Below are positions 24,801 to 34,045 of a DNA stretch of 64,000 nt, piece after piece; the stretch's first letter is position 1, and every line of letters starts with the position of its first letter. Source of the stretch: Streptomyces aidingensis (lineage in GTDB: Bacteria; Actinomycetota; Actinomycetes; Streptomycetales; Streptomycetaceae); assembly GCF_900112355.1 (NCBI RefSeq), contig NZ_FOLM01000004.1:124001-188000 (forward strand). Direction: 5' to 3'. Made by a program: the position numbers and the translations under genes. The notes under the pieces were generated by a model. That model worked only from the letters and a program-made list of their open reading frames with translations, had not been told where the DNA came from and ran no database searches.

Positions 24801-25584
24801 CGGTGCGGCGACCGGCGTGACCGCGGTCCACCAGCCCGGCGAAGCGACGACGGCGGAGCCGGAACAGGAACAGGCGGCGGCCGGTGCGGCCGGGCCGGCC
24901 GAGGCGGATGCCCGGCAGCGGCCCGGTCTGCGCGGCCCCGGACCGGACGACTTCGCCGTCCAGGTCTCGGACCAGATCGAGAGCTTCATGGTCGCGGTGC
25001 AGGAGATCGCCAAGGGCGACGACCCGGACAGCGCCGTGCCGTATCTGCTGCTCCAGGTCTCGCAGTTGCTGCTGGCCGGCGGCCGGCTCGGCGCGCACGA
25101 GGACATCGTCCCCGAGGAGCGGTACGAGCCGGACACCGGCCCCGAGCCGGACATGGACGAGCTGCGCGAGAAGCTGGCCGGGCTGCTGGCCCCGGTGGAC
25201 GTCTACACCGAGGTCTTCGACCCGTATGTGCCCCGCTCCACCCCGGTGGCCTGCCGCATCTCCGACGACCTGGCCGATGTGGTGACCGATCTGCGGCACG
25301 GCATGGCGCACTACCGGGAGGGCCGGATCAGCGAGGCCCTGTGGTGGTGGCAGTTCTCCTACCTCTCCAACTGGGGGCCGACGGCCAGCGCCGCGCTGCG
25401 CGCGCTCCAGTCGCTGGTGGCGCATGTCCGGCTGGACACCCCCATGGCCGACCTGGACGGGCTGGACACCGACAGCGCCGCCGAGGACGGCGATCTGGAG
25501 CGGGAGGCCGGCCGGGTGATGGAGGCCGAGATCGCGGCCCCGCTGGGGCTGAAGGCGGGCGGCGGCGGGCCGTCCCACACCTGA
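24793..25584 (+). CDS. DUF5063-type conserved protein
   Basis: This 263-residue protein has an acidic, Ala/Gln-rich N-terminus and a helical middle ([60 protein letters not shown]). It is the conserved actinobacterial gene that normally follows recR. The function is unknown. The overlap with recR indicates cotranscription. Confidence 0.85.
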   Translation: MSDGAATGVTAVHQPGEATTAEPEQEQAAAGAAGPAEADARQRPGLRGPGPDDFAVQVSDQIESFMVAVQEIAKGDDPDSAVPYLLLQVSQLLLAGGRLGAHEDIVPEERYEPDTGPEPDMDELREKLAGLLAPVDVYTEVFDPYVPRSTPVACRISDDLADVVTDLRHGMAHYREGRISEALWWWQFSYLSNWGPTASAALRALQSLVAHVRLDTPMADLDGLDTDSAAEDGDLEREAGRVMEAEIAAPLGLKAGGGGPSHT

Positions 25585-25663
25585 GCCGGGCATCAGCCCT
25601 CAGCCGCTCCCGAGCAGCCCCGGGCGCCCCCGGTCCCGCCCCCGGCAGGCCCCCGGCAGGCCC

Positions 25664-25716
25664 CCGGCGCGACGCCCGGGCCCGGCCGGCCCGGCGGGGC
25701 CCGGGCGTCGCGCCGG
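25664..25716 (+). terminator. Strong GC-rich terminator after the dnaX-recR operon
   Basis: CCGGCGCGACGCCCGGGCCC pairs with GGGCCCGGGCGTCGCGCCGG with a short loop. It is preceded by CCCCCGGCAGG repeats. There is no U-run, as is common in Streptomyces. Confidence 0.7.
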
Positions 25717-25998
25717 GCGCCGATGACATTCCGTGATGCCAGGCTCGCCATCACATGTGTTTCGGTGTGACCTCGGGCACGTTTCCGGCACTTTTCCCTC
25801 CCAAGGTGTGTGAGACCGCGATCCGGGGGCAGGTCTGCCCGCCGAGCGGGAGGCCGTCCAGCCCTTCCCGGGACGCGTACCGGCGTCTCAGGATGTGGCT
25901 GTTCCAAAGGGCGGAATTCTCCTGCTGAATAAAATGATTCCGACCGTGTACCGGAAAGATCCCGGACGCGGAAAGACGATTACAAGGAGCGAGCACAC
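25717..25998 (+). promoter_or_regulatory. Upstream region of aspartokinase
   Basis: This gene-free stretch of about 280 bp turns AT-richer toward its end and closes with the RBS AAGGAG (25984-25989) before GTG 25999. It must hold the lysC promoter, but I cannot assign boxes with confidence. I see no lysine-riboswitch fold. Confidence 0.4.
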
Positions 25999-27270
25999 GT
26001 GGGCCTAGTCGTGCAGAAGTACGGTGGCTCCTCCGTTGCCGATGCCGAAGGCATCAAGCGCGTCGCCAAGCGGATCGTGGAGGCGAAGAAGCAGGGCCAC
26101 CAGGTGGTGGTCGTGGTCTCCGCGATGGGCGACACCACGGACGAGCTGATCGATCTCGCCAGGGAAGTCACCCCGGTGGCCTCCGGCCGCGAGTTCGACA
26201 TGCTGCTGACCGCCGGAGAGCGTATCTCCATGGCACTGCTGGCAATGGCGATCAAATCCCTGGGCCACGAGGCCCAGTCCTTCACCGGAAGCCAGGCCGG
26301 GGTCATCACCGACTCGGTCCACAACAAAGCGCGCATCATCGACGTGACGCCCGGCCGTATCCGGACCGCGCTGGAGGCCGGCAATATCGCCATCGTCGCC
26401 GGTTTCCAGGGCGTCTCCCAGGACAGCAAGGACATCACCACCCTGGGCCGGGGCGGCTCGGACACCACCGCGGTCGCGCTGGCCGCCGCCCTGGAGGCCG
26501 AGGTCTGCGAGATCTACACGGATGTGGACGGCGTGTTCACCGCCGACCCCCGGGTGGTGCCCAAGGCCCGCAAGATCGACTGGATCTCGGCCGAGGACAT
26601 GCTGGAGCTGGCCAGCTCCGGCTCCAAGGTGCTGCTGCACCGCTGCGTGGAGTACGCCCGCCGCTACCACATCCCCATCCATGTCCGGTCCTCCTTCTCC
26701 AGCCTGCCGGGCACCTGGGTCAGCAACGAACCGCGAGGAGAGCAGCCGATGGAGCAGGCACTGATCTCGGGCGTCGCGCACGACACCTCCGAGGCCAAGG
26801 TCACCATCGTCGGAGTGCCGGACAAGCCGGGCGAGGCCGCCGCCATCTTCCGCGCCATCGCCGATGCCGAGATCAACATCGACATGGTGGTGCAGAACGT
26901 GTCGGCCGCGGCCACCGGGCTGACCGACATCTCCTTCACCCTGCCCACCACCGACGGTCCCAAGGCCATCGAGGCGCTGGAGAAGCAGCAGGCCGGCATC
27001 GGGTTCGAGGCGCTCCGCTACGACGACCAGATCGCCAAGATCTCCCTGGTCGGCGCGGGCATGAAGACCAACCCCGGGGTCACCGCCACCTTCTTCGAGG
27101 CGCTGTCCGACGCGGGCGTCAACATCGAACTGATCTCCACCTCCGAGATCCGCATCTCGGTGGTCACCCGCCAGGACGACGTCCAGGCCGCGGTGCGCGC
27201 CGTGCACTCCGCCTTCGGGCTGGATTCGGAGAGCGAGGAAGCGGTTGTATACGGCGGCACCGGCCGCTGA
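25999..27270 (+). CDS. lysC: Aspartokinase
   Basis: This 423-residue enzyme phosphorylates L-aspartate, the first step to Lys, Met, Thr and diaminopimelate. Start GTG 25999 ([20 protein letters not shown]). The kinase domain has KYGGSS and [17 protein letters not shown]. From about residue 265 two ACT domains follow ([40 protein letters not shown]), the site of Lys/Thr feedback. An internal ATG at 26749 with GAGGAG eight bases ahead would give a 173-residue beta subunit, as known in Gram-positive aspartokinases. asd is not next to it. Confidence 0.96.
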   Translation: MGLVVQKYGGSSVADAEGIKRVAKRIVEAKKQGHQVVVVVSAMGDTTDELIDLAREVTPVASGREFDMLLTAGERISMALLAMAIKSLGHEAQSFTGSQAGVITDSVHNKARIIDVTPGRIRTALEAGNIAIVAGFQGVSQDSKDITTLGRGGSDTTAVALAAALEAEVCEIYTDVDGVFTADPRVVPKARKIDWISAEDMLELASSGSKVLLHRCVEYARRYHIPIHVRSSFSSLPGTWVSNEPRGEQPMEQALISGVAHDTSEAKVTIVGVPDKPGEAAAIFRAIADAEINIDMVVQNVSAAATGLTDISFTLPTTDGPKAIEALEKQQAGIGFEALRYDDQIAKISLVGAGMKTNPGVTATFFEALSDAGVNIELISTSEIRISVVTRQDDVQAAVRAVHSAFGLDSESEEAVVYGGTGR

Positions 27271-27399
27271 GGCCGCGCCGCACCCCGCCGCACCCCGCCG
27301 ATCAGCATCGAACGGCACGGCGGCACCGGGTGAAACTTTCGTGATCAAGCCGTAGGTAACGGCAGGTTGCCCGCGGCCGACCCTCCGGGGGAGGATGAA

Positions 27400-27446
27400 C
27401 GCTCCCCGCGCGCCGAGACCCGCAACCGGGCGCCGCGCGGGGAGCG
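27400..27446 (+). terminator. Terminator after lysC
   Basis: CGCTCCCCGCGCG pairs with CGCGCGGGGAGCG, followed by TCTTCC. It lies in the 333-bp gap between lysC and the sigma factor gene. Confidence 0.7.
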
Positions 27447-27603
27447 TCTTCCGTTGTTGCCACGGCGCCGGGCCGGGGCACCGGCCGGACGCGCAGGATG
27501 AGGGAACGGAAAGCAGGGCGGTACGGATGGTGGCCACGGTCCTGGAGACGAGAAACCCGCCTCCGCCGTACAACCATCGCGGGGGAGAGAGTGTCCAACA
27601 GGC

Positions 27604-28263
27604 GTGGCAGAGGTCCTCGAACTCACAGCGCCGCCGATTCCGGGCCGGCGCCGCCCCGTCGCCCCGGCCCGCGGCCGGGCCCGGAGTCTTCCCGTGATCG
27701 CTCCGCTTCCCGCCTCCGGAGCCTCACGTGTCCGCGCCCACGGCGAGGACGCGGAAGAAGCGATGGCTGAGGGCACCACCGTCGACCATCTCACCGAGAC
27801 GTACCAGGAGCACTACCGGTCGCTGCTCGGTCTCGCCGCCCTGCTGCTCGACGACCCGGCCTCCTGCGAGGACGTGGTGCAGGAGGCGTTCATCCGGGTG
27901 CACTCGGCCCGCCGCCGGGTGCGCAGCCGGGAGAAGACGCTGGCCTATCTGCGCCAGACCGTGGTCAATCTGTCCCGCTCCACGCTGCGCCGCCGCATAC
28001 TCGGGCTCAAGCTGCTCACCAAGCCGATGCCGGACATGGCAAGCGCCGAGGAAGGCGCGTACGAGCAGCTTGAGCGCGCCGATCTGATCCAGGCGATGCG
28101 CGGGCTGCAGCGCCGCCAGCGCGAGGTGCTGGTGCTGCGCTACTTCGCCGACATGTCCGAGGCCGAGGTGGCCCGGACACTGGGCATATCCGCGGGCTCG
28201 GTCAAGGCGTACGGCTCCCGGGGCATCGCGGCGCTGCGCGTCGCCATGGAGGCCACCCGATGA
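27604..28263 (+). CDS. ECF RNA polymerase sigma factor, SigE-like family
   Basis: From GTG 27604 the product is 219 residues, but the first 50 are Pro/Arg-rich and ATG 27763 (MAEGTTVDHLTETYQEHYRS) may be the true start. Region 2 (LLGLAALLLDDPASCEDVVQ, EAFIRVHSARRRVRSREKTL) and region 4 (LQRRQREVLVLRYFADMSEA, EVARTLGISAGSVKAYGSRG) are clear. It overlaps the next gene by four bases; that membrane protein is the likely regulator of this sigma factor. Confidence 0.9.
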   Translation: MAEVLELTAPPIPGRRRPVAPARGRARSLPVIAPLPASGASRVRAHGEDAEEAMAEGTTVDHLTETYQEHYRSLLGLAALLLDDPASCEDVVQEAFIRVHSARRRVRSREKTLAYLRQTVVNLSRSTLRRRILGLKLLTKPMPDMASAEEGAYEQLERADLIQAMRGLQRRQREVLVLRYFADMSEAEVARTLGISAGSVKAYGSRGIAALRVAMEATR

Positions 28264-29681
28264 ACCCCCTGGAACCCACCGGCCATTCGGGGCGCCGGGA
28301 CGGCAGCCCCGACGCCTTCGAGGAACCCGGCGCGGCGGCGCCGGGCCCGGCCGAGGAGGGCCCGTCCGGCGAGGACAACGCCGCCCGCCCGTCCGGGCCG
28401 TCCGGATCCGTGCCCCATGCGGCGTCCGCTCCGCCCCCCGCACCCCCTGAGACCCCGACCCTGCCGGCCGCGGCGGCCGCGGCGGAGCCGGGCGGGCCGG
28501 GCGAGCCGGGTCCCACCTCCGACGAAACCTCCGACGAAACCTCCGACGAAGAGATCCTGCGTCTTCTGCTGCACGAATCCGTGCGCGACATCGAGCCCTC
28601 CGCCGACGCCCTGGACCGGCTGCGCAGCGCCGTGCCGAACCGCCGCCGTCAGCGGCGGCAGCTCGCCGTGGTCGGCGGCGTCGCCCTGGCCCTGTTCGCC
28701 ACCGGCACCCCGCTGGCCCTCAATGCCACCTCCGGCGGCACCTCGGCCCCGTCCCTGGAGGCGGGCCACGGCCAGGAGGCCGGAACGGCCGGCGCCGAGC
28801 AGGGCGAGGACGGTCCGGGCACCCACACCTCCGGCGGCGTGCCGTCCGGCCCGGGCACCAGCCCGGCGCCGGAGGAGGCCGGGCCCGGCCCCGAGGAGAC
28901 CGAACCCTCCGAGGAATCGGACCCGGCGAGCACCGAGGGCGAATCCGTCGCCGCTCCCGGCTGCCTGGCCGGGCAGCTCGGCGAGATCACCGGAAGCCTT
29001 CAGGAACCCGACGAACTCGGCCATGTCTACGGCTCGTTCCGGGTGGCCAATGTCTCGGAGACGGCCTGCACCGTCACCGGCGCGGACGAGCTGACCGTGG
29101 AGCCCACCGGCGCTGCCGCCGAGGACGGGCTCCAGGTGGTGTTCCGTACCGAGGGCGACCGCGCGACCGGTCTGCCGCTGCCGGCGGGCTGGCAGGAGAG
29201 CCTGGTGCTGAAGCCGGGCGAGGCGTACGAGATCCGTTTCGCCTGGCTGCCGCCGGCCGATGCGGACGGCGGCGGCTGCCCGGCCGATGCGGAACCCGAT
29301 CCGGACCCGACCGAATCCTCGACGTCCTCGACGTCCTCCTCGACCTCGTCGCCCGGCACCGAGCCCGGCCCGGAGACCAGCACCTCGCCCACCACCTCCG
29401 GCGGCACCCAGACCCAGCTCGGCCGGACCGGCGCGGACCAGGACGGCACCACCACCGGCAGCGGCGAGACCTCCGGCGCCGACTCCGGCTCGGGCACCAC
29501 CTCCGCCGGCACCGGCACCGGCACCGAGACCCCGGCGGCGGAGCAGGACGGGCTGGAGCTCGGCTATGTCCCGGTCACCGGGTCGGAGGACGCCGGCACG
29601 CTGGCCATTCCGGGCGCCTGCACCGGCACCGTCTACCGCACCGGCCTGCTGGAGATCACCGGCACCACGCCCGGTCCCTGA
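28260..29681 (+). CDS. Membrane-anchored protein with DUF4232-like extracellular domain, sigma-linked
   Basis: This 473-residue protein has a disordered acidic N-terminus and a short helical segment (ILRLLLHESVRDIEPSADAL). One membrane segment follows at about residues 134-155 (RQLAVVGGVALALFATGTPL). Then comes a low-complexity linker and an extracellular domain (CLAGQLGEITGSLQEPDELG, VYGSFRVANVSETACTVTGA) like DUF4232, interrupted by a Ser/Thr/Glu-rich insert. The coupling to the sigma gene suggests an anti-sigma or sensor role. I see no HxxxCxxC zinc motif of classical ZAS anti-sigma factors. Confidence 0.7.
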   Translation: MNPLEPTGHSGRRDGSPDAFEEPGAAAPGPAEEGPSGEDNAARPSGPSGSVPHAASAPPPAPPETPTLPAAAAAAEPGGPGEPGPTSDETSDETSDEEILRLLLHESVRDIEPSADALDRLRSAVPNRRRQRRQLAVVGGVALALFATGTPLALNATSGGTSAPSLEAGHGQEAGTAGAEQGEDGPGTHTSGGVPSGPGTSPAPEEAGPGPEETEPSEESDPASTEGESVAAPGCLAGQLGEITGSLQEPDELGHVYGSFRVANVSETACTVTGADELTVEPTGAAAEDGLQVVFRTEGDRATGLPLPAGWQESLVLKPGEAYEIRFAWLPPADADGGGCPADAEPDPDPTESSTSSTSSSTSSPGTEPGPETSTSPTTSGGTQTQLGRTGADQDGTTTGSGETSGADSGSGTTSAGTGTGTETPAAEQDGLELGYVPVTGSEDAGTLAIPGACTGTVYRTGLLEITGTTPGP

Positions 29682-29768
29682 CCGGCCCCGGCCGCACGCC
29701 GCGCCCCGGACGACGCACCCCCGGGAGCGGGTGCCGGGCGGCCGGGACGGGGCGGGTACCGTGGTGAC

Positions 29769-30584
29769 GTGCACCGGTTCCTGCTGACTCCCCGCTGGTG
29801 GGGGATCAATGTGTTCGCCGTGCTGGCGGTGCCGTTCTGCCTGGTGCTGGGCGTCTGGCAGCTCGGCCGGTTCGAGGACCGGGTGGACAACCACCGCGCC
29901 CAGGAGCAGCGGGCCGCGGAGAGCGGGCGGGAGAGGCCGGCGGAACTGGCCACCCTGCTGCCGCCGACCACCGAGACGGTCGGCCGGACGGCCACCGTCA
30001 CCGGGACGTATGACGCGCGGGAACAGCTTCTGGTGCCGGACCGCGTGCTGGACGGCGAGCGCGGCTTCTATGTGCTGACCCCGCTGCTGCCGCGGGACGG
30101 CGGGGCGGCCGTGCCGGTGGTGCGCGGCTGGCTGCCGGGCGACCCGGATCCGGCGGCGGTCCCGGCGCCCCCCGCGGGCCCGGTGACCGTGACCGGCGCG
30201 CTCCAGGCGGCCGAGTCCCCGCGGGCGGTGAACGCCCGCTCCGGTCTGCCCACCGGGCAGGTCGCGGTGATCGGCGCCGCCTCGCTGATCAATCTGCTGC
30301 CGTACGAGGTGATCAACGGCTTTGTGACGGAGCGGGAGGCGGCCGGGCCGCTGCGGCCGGTACCGCCGCAGGCGGCCGGCGGCACCGGGCTGGACCTCAA
30401 GGCCTTCCAGAACCTGGGCTACACCGCCGAGTGGTTCGTCTTCGCCGCGTTCGTGGTCTTCATGTGGTTCCGGCTCTACCGGCGGGAACTGGAGGTCCGC
30501 CGCGACGCCGAACTGGGCATCCTCCCGGACCCGCGCGACGCCCCGGGCCCTCCGGTGCCCGCCCGGGGCAGCCCGGCACCCTGA
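29769..30584 (+). CDS. SURF1-family cytochrome oxidase assembly protein
   Basis: This 271-residue protein starts at GTG 29769 (MHRFLLTPRWWGINVFAVLA). It has the family layout: an N-terminal membrane helix (residues 10-30), a conserved periplasmic core (RTATVTGTYDAREQLLVPDR, VPVVRGWLPGDPDPAAVPAP), and a second membrane helix near residue 220 (YTAEWFVFAAFVVFMWFRLY). SURF1 helps assemble heme-copper oxidases. It is convergent with the peptidase gene. Confidence 0.92.
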   Translation: MHRFLLTPRWWGINVFAVLAVPFCLVLGVWQLGRFEDRVDNHRAQEQRAAESGRERPAELATLLPPTTETVGRTATVTGTYDAREQLLVPDRVLDGERGFYVLTPLLPRDGGAAVPVVRGWLPGDPDPAAVPAPPAGPVTVTGALQAAESPRAVNARSGLPTGQVAVIGAASLINLLPYEVINGFVTEREAAGPLRPVPPQAAGGTGLDLKAFQNLGYTAEWFVFAAFVVFMWFRLYRRELEVRRDAELGILPDPRDAPGPPVPARGSPAP

Positions 30585-30617
30585 GCACCGGGGGCCGGGG
30601 CGCCGCGCGGGACCGGG

Positions 30618-32546
30618 TCATCCGCCGGGGGCGAGGGCGTCGCCCGGCGGCAGGTGCCGCAGGGCGAAATCGATCTCCATCCGGATCTGCTTGATCCGCT
30701 CGTCCACCACCAGTGAGCCATGGCCCGCGTCATAGCGGTAGATCTCGTGCACCGCGCCGCGCTCGGCCAGTTTCCGCACATAGTTCTCGATCTGCCGCAC
30801 CGGGCAGCGCGGGTCGTTCTCGCCCGCCGAGATGAACACCGGGGCTTTCACCGCGTCCGCATAGCTCAGCGGCGAGGAGGCCGCGAACCGCTCCGGCACC
30901 TCCTCCGGCGTACCGCCGAACAGGGTGCGGTCCAGCGCCTTGAGCGCCTCCATCTCGTCCCCGTACGCGGTGACGTAGTCGGCCACCGGCACGGCGGCCA
31001 CGCCCACCGTCCACAGCTCCGGCTGGGTGCCCAGGCCCAGCAGGGTCAGATAGCCGCCCCAGGAGGCGCCGGTCAGGACCAGCCGCTCCGGATCGGCCAG
31101 CCCGGACTCCACCGCCCAGGCCCGCACCGCGGCGATGTCCTCCAGCTCGATCAGCCCCACCCGGTGCTTGAGCGCGTCGGTCCACTCCCGCCCGTAGCCG
31201 GTGGAGCCGCGGTAGTTCACCCGCACCACCGCGAAGCCGTGGTCCAGCCAGGCGGCGGGCCCGGCGGCGAAGGCGTCGCTGTCGTGCGCGGCCGGCCCGC
31301 CGTGGATGTCGAAGACGGTGGGGAACGGCCCCGCGCCGCCGTCCGGCCGCTGCACCAGGGCGTGCACCGGCCCGCCCGGCCCCTCCACCCAGGCGTCGCT
31401 GACCGGCAGCGAGGCCGGTGCCCGCGGACCCGGCGGCACCAGCACATCCGCGCCCGCGGTGGAGCGCACCCGGGGCGGCTCGGCCGCCGAGGACCACAGG
31501 AACTCCACGTCACCGCCGGGGCGGGCGGTGGCGCCGGAGACCGAACCGGCCGGCGTCTCCACCCGGCTCAGCCGGCCCTTGCCGTCCCTTCCGCCGTCCG
31601 TGAGCTCCAGCCGCCACAGTTCCGTGCGCGCCCGGTAGTCGTGGACCAGCAGCAGGGCGCGGCCGTCCGGATACCACTCGGCATGCACATCGCCCGGCAG
31701 CCCGAGGCCGTCCGGCCCCTCGGCGCCCGGCTCACGGATCTCCCCGGTCAGCGGATTCCAGAGCATCGGCTCCCAGCGGTCCCGGCGCTGATGGCCGAGG
31801 AGCAGCCGCTGGTCACCGGGGACCGGCGCGAAGCCGTAGACGGTCAGGCCCAGCTCCCGGGTGCCGCCCCGGGTGTCGTCCAGTTCGGCGACCGGGCTGC
31901 CGTCCAGCTTCAGCACCCGGACCGCGGAGTGCATGGCGTCGCCGTGTTCGGTGTGCTCGACGGCCAGCAGCGAGCCGTCCCGGGAGAGGCCGCCGACCCC
32001 GGCGGACTGCCGGTGCCGGTAGATCTCCACCTGTCCGGCGCCGGGCCGGGCCACATGCACGGTGGTGCCGTGCGCGTCGGTGGTCCGGCCCACCACCACG
32101 GTGCCGTCCCGGCCGATGGCCAGCCCGGCGGGGTAGGAGGGGTCGAGGCCGGGCAGGGCGGGCTCGTCGGGGCCGCCGTGGAACGGCTGCCGCATCCAGA
32201 CGCCGAACTCGTCGCCGTCGTGGTCGTCGAACCACCACAGCCACTCCCCGTCCGGGGAGAGGGTGCCGTCCACCGTGCCGTTGGGGCGGCGGGTGGCCTG
32301 GCGCCGGGTGCCGGTGGCCCGGTCCCAGGCGTAGAGCTCGAAGGTCCCGGAGGCATTGGAGACGAACAGGCAGCGGTCGGGCGCGTCCGGCGCCCATTCG
32401 GGCAGGCCCACGCGCGGGGCGCGGAACCGCTGCTCCCAGGCGGGCGGCGGGGAGCCGGGCCCGGGGGTGCTCCCGTCCCGCCGACGCCGCTCCTCCGCCG
32501 GTGCCTGTCCGGCGCCCGTGCCGCCGCCCCGCGTACGCTTCGCCAT
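30618..32546 (-). CDS. S9-family (prolyl oligopeptidase-like) serine peptidase
   Basis: I chose ATG 32546 (MAKRTRGGGTGAGQAPAEER), preceded by GGAGAGG. The 642-residue protein has an N-terminal beta-propeller (SNASGTFELYAWDRATGTRR, GEWLWWFDDHDGDEFGVWMR) and a C-terminal alpha/beta hydrolase with nucleophile motif GASWGGYLTLL, an Asp in SAGENDPRCPVRQ and His in YDAGHGSLV. No signal peptide is seen, so it is probably cytoplasmic. Confidence 0.9.
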   Translation of the reverse strand: MAKRTRGGGTGAGQAPAEERRRRDGSTPGPGSPPPAWEQRFRAPRVGLPEWAPDAPDRCLFVSNASGTFELYAWDRATGTRRQATRRPNGTVDGTLSPDGEWLWWFDDHDGDEFGVWMRQPFHGGPDEPALPGLDPSYPAGLAIGRDGTVVVGRTTDAHGTTVHVARPGAGQVEIYRHRQSAGVGGLSRDGSLLAVEHTEHGDAMHSAVRVLKLDGSPVAELDDTRGGTRELGLTVYGFAPVPGDQRLLLGHQRRDRWEPMLWNPLTGEIREPGAEGPDGLGLPGDVHAEWYPDGRALLLVHDYRARTELWRLELTDGGRDGKGRLSRVETPAGSVSGATARPGGDVEFLWSSAAEPPRVRSTAGADVLVPPGPRAPASLPVSDAWVEGPGGPVHALVQRPDGGAGPFPTVFDIHGGPAAHDSDAFAAGPAAWLDHGFAVVRVNYRGSTGYGREWTDALKHRVGLIELEDIAAVRAWAVESGLADPERLVLTGASWGGYLTLLGLGTQPELWTVGVAAVPVADYVTAYGDEMEALKALDRTLFGGTPEEVPERFAASSPLSYADAVKAPVFISAGENDPRCPVRQIENYVRKLAERGAVHEIYRYDAGHGSLVVDERIKQIRMEIDFALRHLPPGDALAPGG

Positions 32547-32633
32547 GCCTCTCCGCATCTCCTGCCGGCTCGGGCCGCGTGCACCGCGGCGCCACGCCGG
32601 ACCGTTCACTCCTGCCTGTTCACTCCTGCCTGT

Positions 32634-33119
32634 TCACTCCGGCCCGGTCAGCTCCACCTGGATCTCGACCTCGACCGGTGCGTCCAGTGGCAGCACGGCC
32701 ACGCCGACCGCGCTGCGGGCATGCACGCCCGCCTCGCCCAGCGCCTCGCCCAGCAGCTCACTGGCGCCGTTGATCACCCCGGGCTGACCGGTGAAGTCCG
32801 GCGCCGAGGCGACAAAACCGGTCACCTTCACCACGCGGGCGATCCGGTCCAGATCGCCGGCCACCGACTTCACCGCGGCCAGCGCGTTCAGCGCACAGAT
32901 CCGGGCCAGCTCCTTGGCCTCCTCCGCGGTGACCTCCGCCCCGACCTTGCCGGTGACCGGGAGCTTGCCGTCCACCATGGGCAACTGCCCGGAGGTGTAG
33001 ACGTACCGACCCGAGGGGACCGCCGGGGTGTAGGCCGCCACCGGTGGCACCACGGCGGGCAGGGCAAGGCCCATCCCGGCCAGGCGCGCCTCGACCGCCG
33101 AACCCGCCCCGCCGCTCAC
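32634..33119 (-). CDS. RidA-family enamine/imine deaminase
   Basis: This 161-residue protein starts at GTG 33119, overlapping the stop of the DUF4177 gene. It has the RidA pattern (RYVYTSGQLPMVDGKLPVTG, AVKSVAGDLDRIARVVKVTG, EVEIQVELTG). The catalytic Arg normally in the segment before PVEVEIQ is not obvious (GVAVLPLDAPVEVE), so deaminase activity is uncertain. Confidence 0.85.
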   Translation of the reverse strand: MSGGAGSAVEARLAGMGLALPAVVPPVAAYTPAVPSGRYVYTSGQLPMVDGKLPVTGKVGAEVTAEEAKELARICALNALAAVKSVAGDLDRIARVVKVTGFVASAPDFTGQPGVINGASELLGEALGEAGVHARSAVGVAVLPLDAPVEVEIQVELTGPE

Positions 33120-33271
33120 TGCTTGGGCCTCTTGAAATAGGCCACGAGCTGCTCGGCACTGGGCCCGGGCACCACCTGGACCAGCTCCCAGCCGTCCTCG
33201 CCCCAGGTGTCAAGGATCTGCTTGGTGGCGTGCACCAGCAGCGGTACGGTCACGTACTCCCACTTCGTCAT
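33116..33271 (-). CDS. DUF4177 small protein
   Basis: This 51-residue protein (MTKWEYVTVPLLVHATKQIL, then WGEDGWELVQVVPGP) matches the DUF4177 pattern, in which WEYV and GWELV strands are typical. The GTGA overlap couples it to the RidA gene. It is a conserved neighbour of wblA in Streptomyces. The function is unknown. Confidence 0.85.
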   Translation of the reverse strand: MTKWEYVTVPLLVHATKQILDTWGEDGWELVQVVPGPSAEQLVAYFKRPKQ

Positions 33272-33305
33272 GGCCCCGACTCTAGCGGCCGGGGTACGGC
33301 GCCGG

Positions 33306-33641
33306 TCAGGCGGCGCCGCGGGCCGAGCGGTTGCGGGCCCGGTGCTGGAGTTCGAGCTGCGTGGTGCGCTCGTACTCCGCGCGTGCCGTCTCCAGCAGTC
33401 TCCGCCAGGACGTCACGGTCGGCCGGCGGCGCAGCAGGGCGCGCCGCTCGCGCTCCGTCATGCCGCCCCAGACGCCGTGCTCCATCCGGCTGTCCAGTGC
33501 GTCGGCGAGACATTCCGTCCTGACCGGGCAGCCGGTGCAGACCGCTTTCGCCCGATTCTGTGCCGCCCCTTGAACAAACAGTTCGTCCGGATCCGCGGTG
33601 CGGCAAGCTGCCTGCGAAATCCAGTCGGTAACCCAGCTCAT
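33306..33641 (-). CDS. wblA: WhiB-family regulator, WblA type
   Basis: I chose ATG 33641 (MSWVTDWISQAACRTADPDE); an upstream ATG at 33698 adds 19 unconserved residues. The 111-residue protein has four Cys for the iron-sulfur cluster (AAC..., VCTGCPVRTEC), the GVWGG turn and a basic C-terminus (ERRALLRRRPTVTSWRRLLE). The sequence closely follows Streptomyces WblA, a global regulator of development that represses antibiotic production. Its divergent position from the penicillin-binding protein gene is also the usual one. Confidence 0.92.
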   Translation of the reverse strand: MSWVTDWISQAACRTADPDELFVQGAAQNRAKAVCTGCPVRTECLADALDSRMEHGVWGGMTERERRALLRRRPTVTSWRRLLETARAEYERTTQLELQHRARNRSARGAA

Positions 33642-34045
33642 GCCGGTGCCGTCCTCTCCCGAATCGAGGCTCCCCCACGGCGGCAATGGCATATTCACCC
33701 TTGCCAGTTGAGGACGTTACGGAAGGCTGCCGAAGCACAACACCCCCTTGGGGCCTAATCTTGAATGACCCGTTCGGACTATGAGCAGGATCGAGATCAC
33801 TCGTTCGAGGGAGTTGCCCTCCGTGATCGTTGCAGGTGCCATTCGGGCATTCTTCGCGATTCGGGCGCGAGGTTGCTGTGCTGACAAGGCATGATCCCGG
33901 CGGCCCGGACATGGCCCACCCGGGCAATCTCACCCCAACGAGTGAAGACCGACTTGACGGCAAGCCCATCAGTGTGAAGCGGCACTGCCAGCGTAGGCGA
34001 ACACCTGGCCCCCTGTCCGGCGTTTGAACACGTACGCTGGGCGGC
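33642..34045. promoter_or_regulatory. Divergent promoter region of wblA and the penicillin-binding protein
   Basis: This 404-bp non-coding stretch is AT-richer than its flanks (for example TTCTTCGCGATTCGGGCGCG near 33850). It must hold the wblA and transpeptidase promoters. I cannot place individual boxes confidently. Confidence 0.5.

Noticed and set aside
25717-25998. Lysine riboswitch upstream of aspartokinase
   Set aside because: No L-box-like conserved core or multi-helix fold is evident.
30720-33140. 806-codon plus-strand open frame
   Set aside because: Lies over the S9 peptidase and RidA genes on the minus strand; low-complexity translation.
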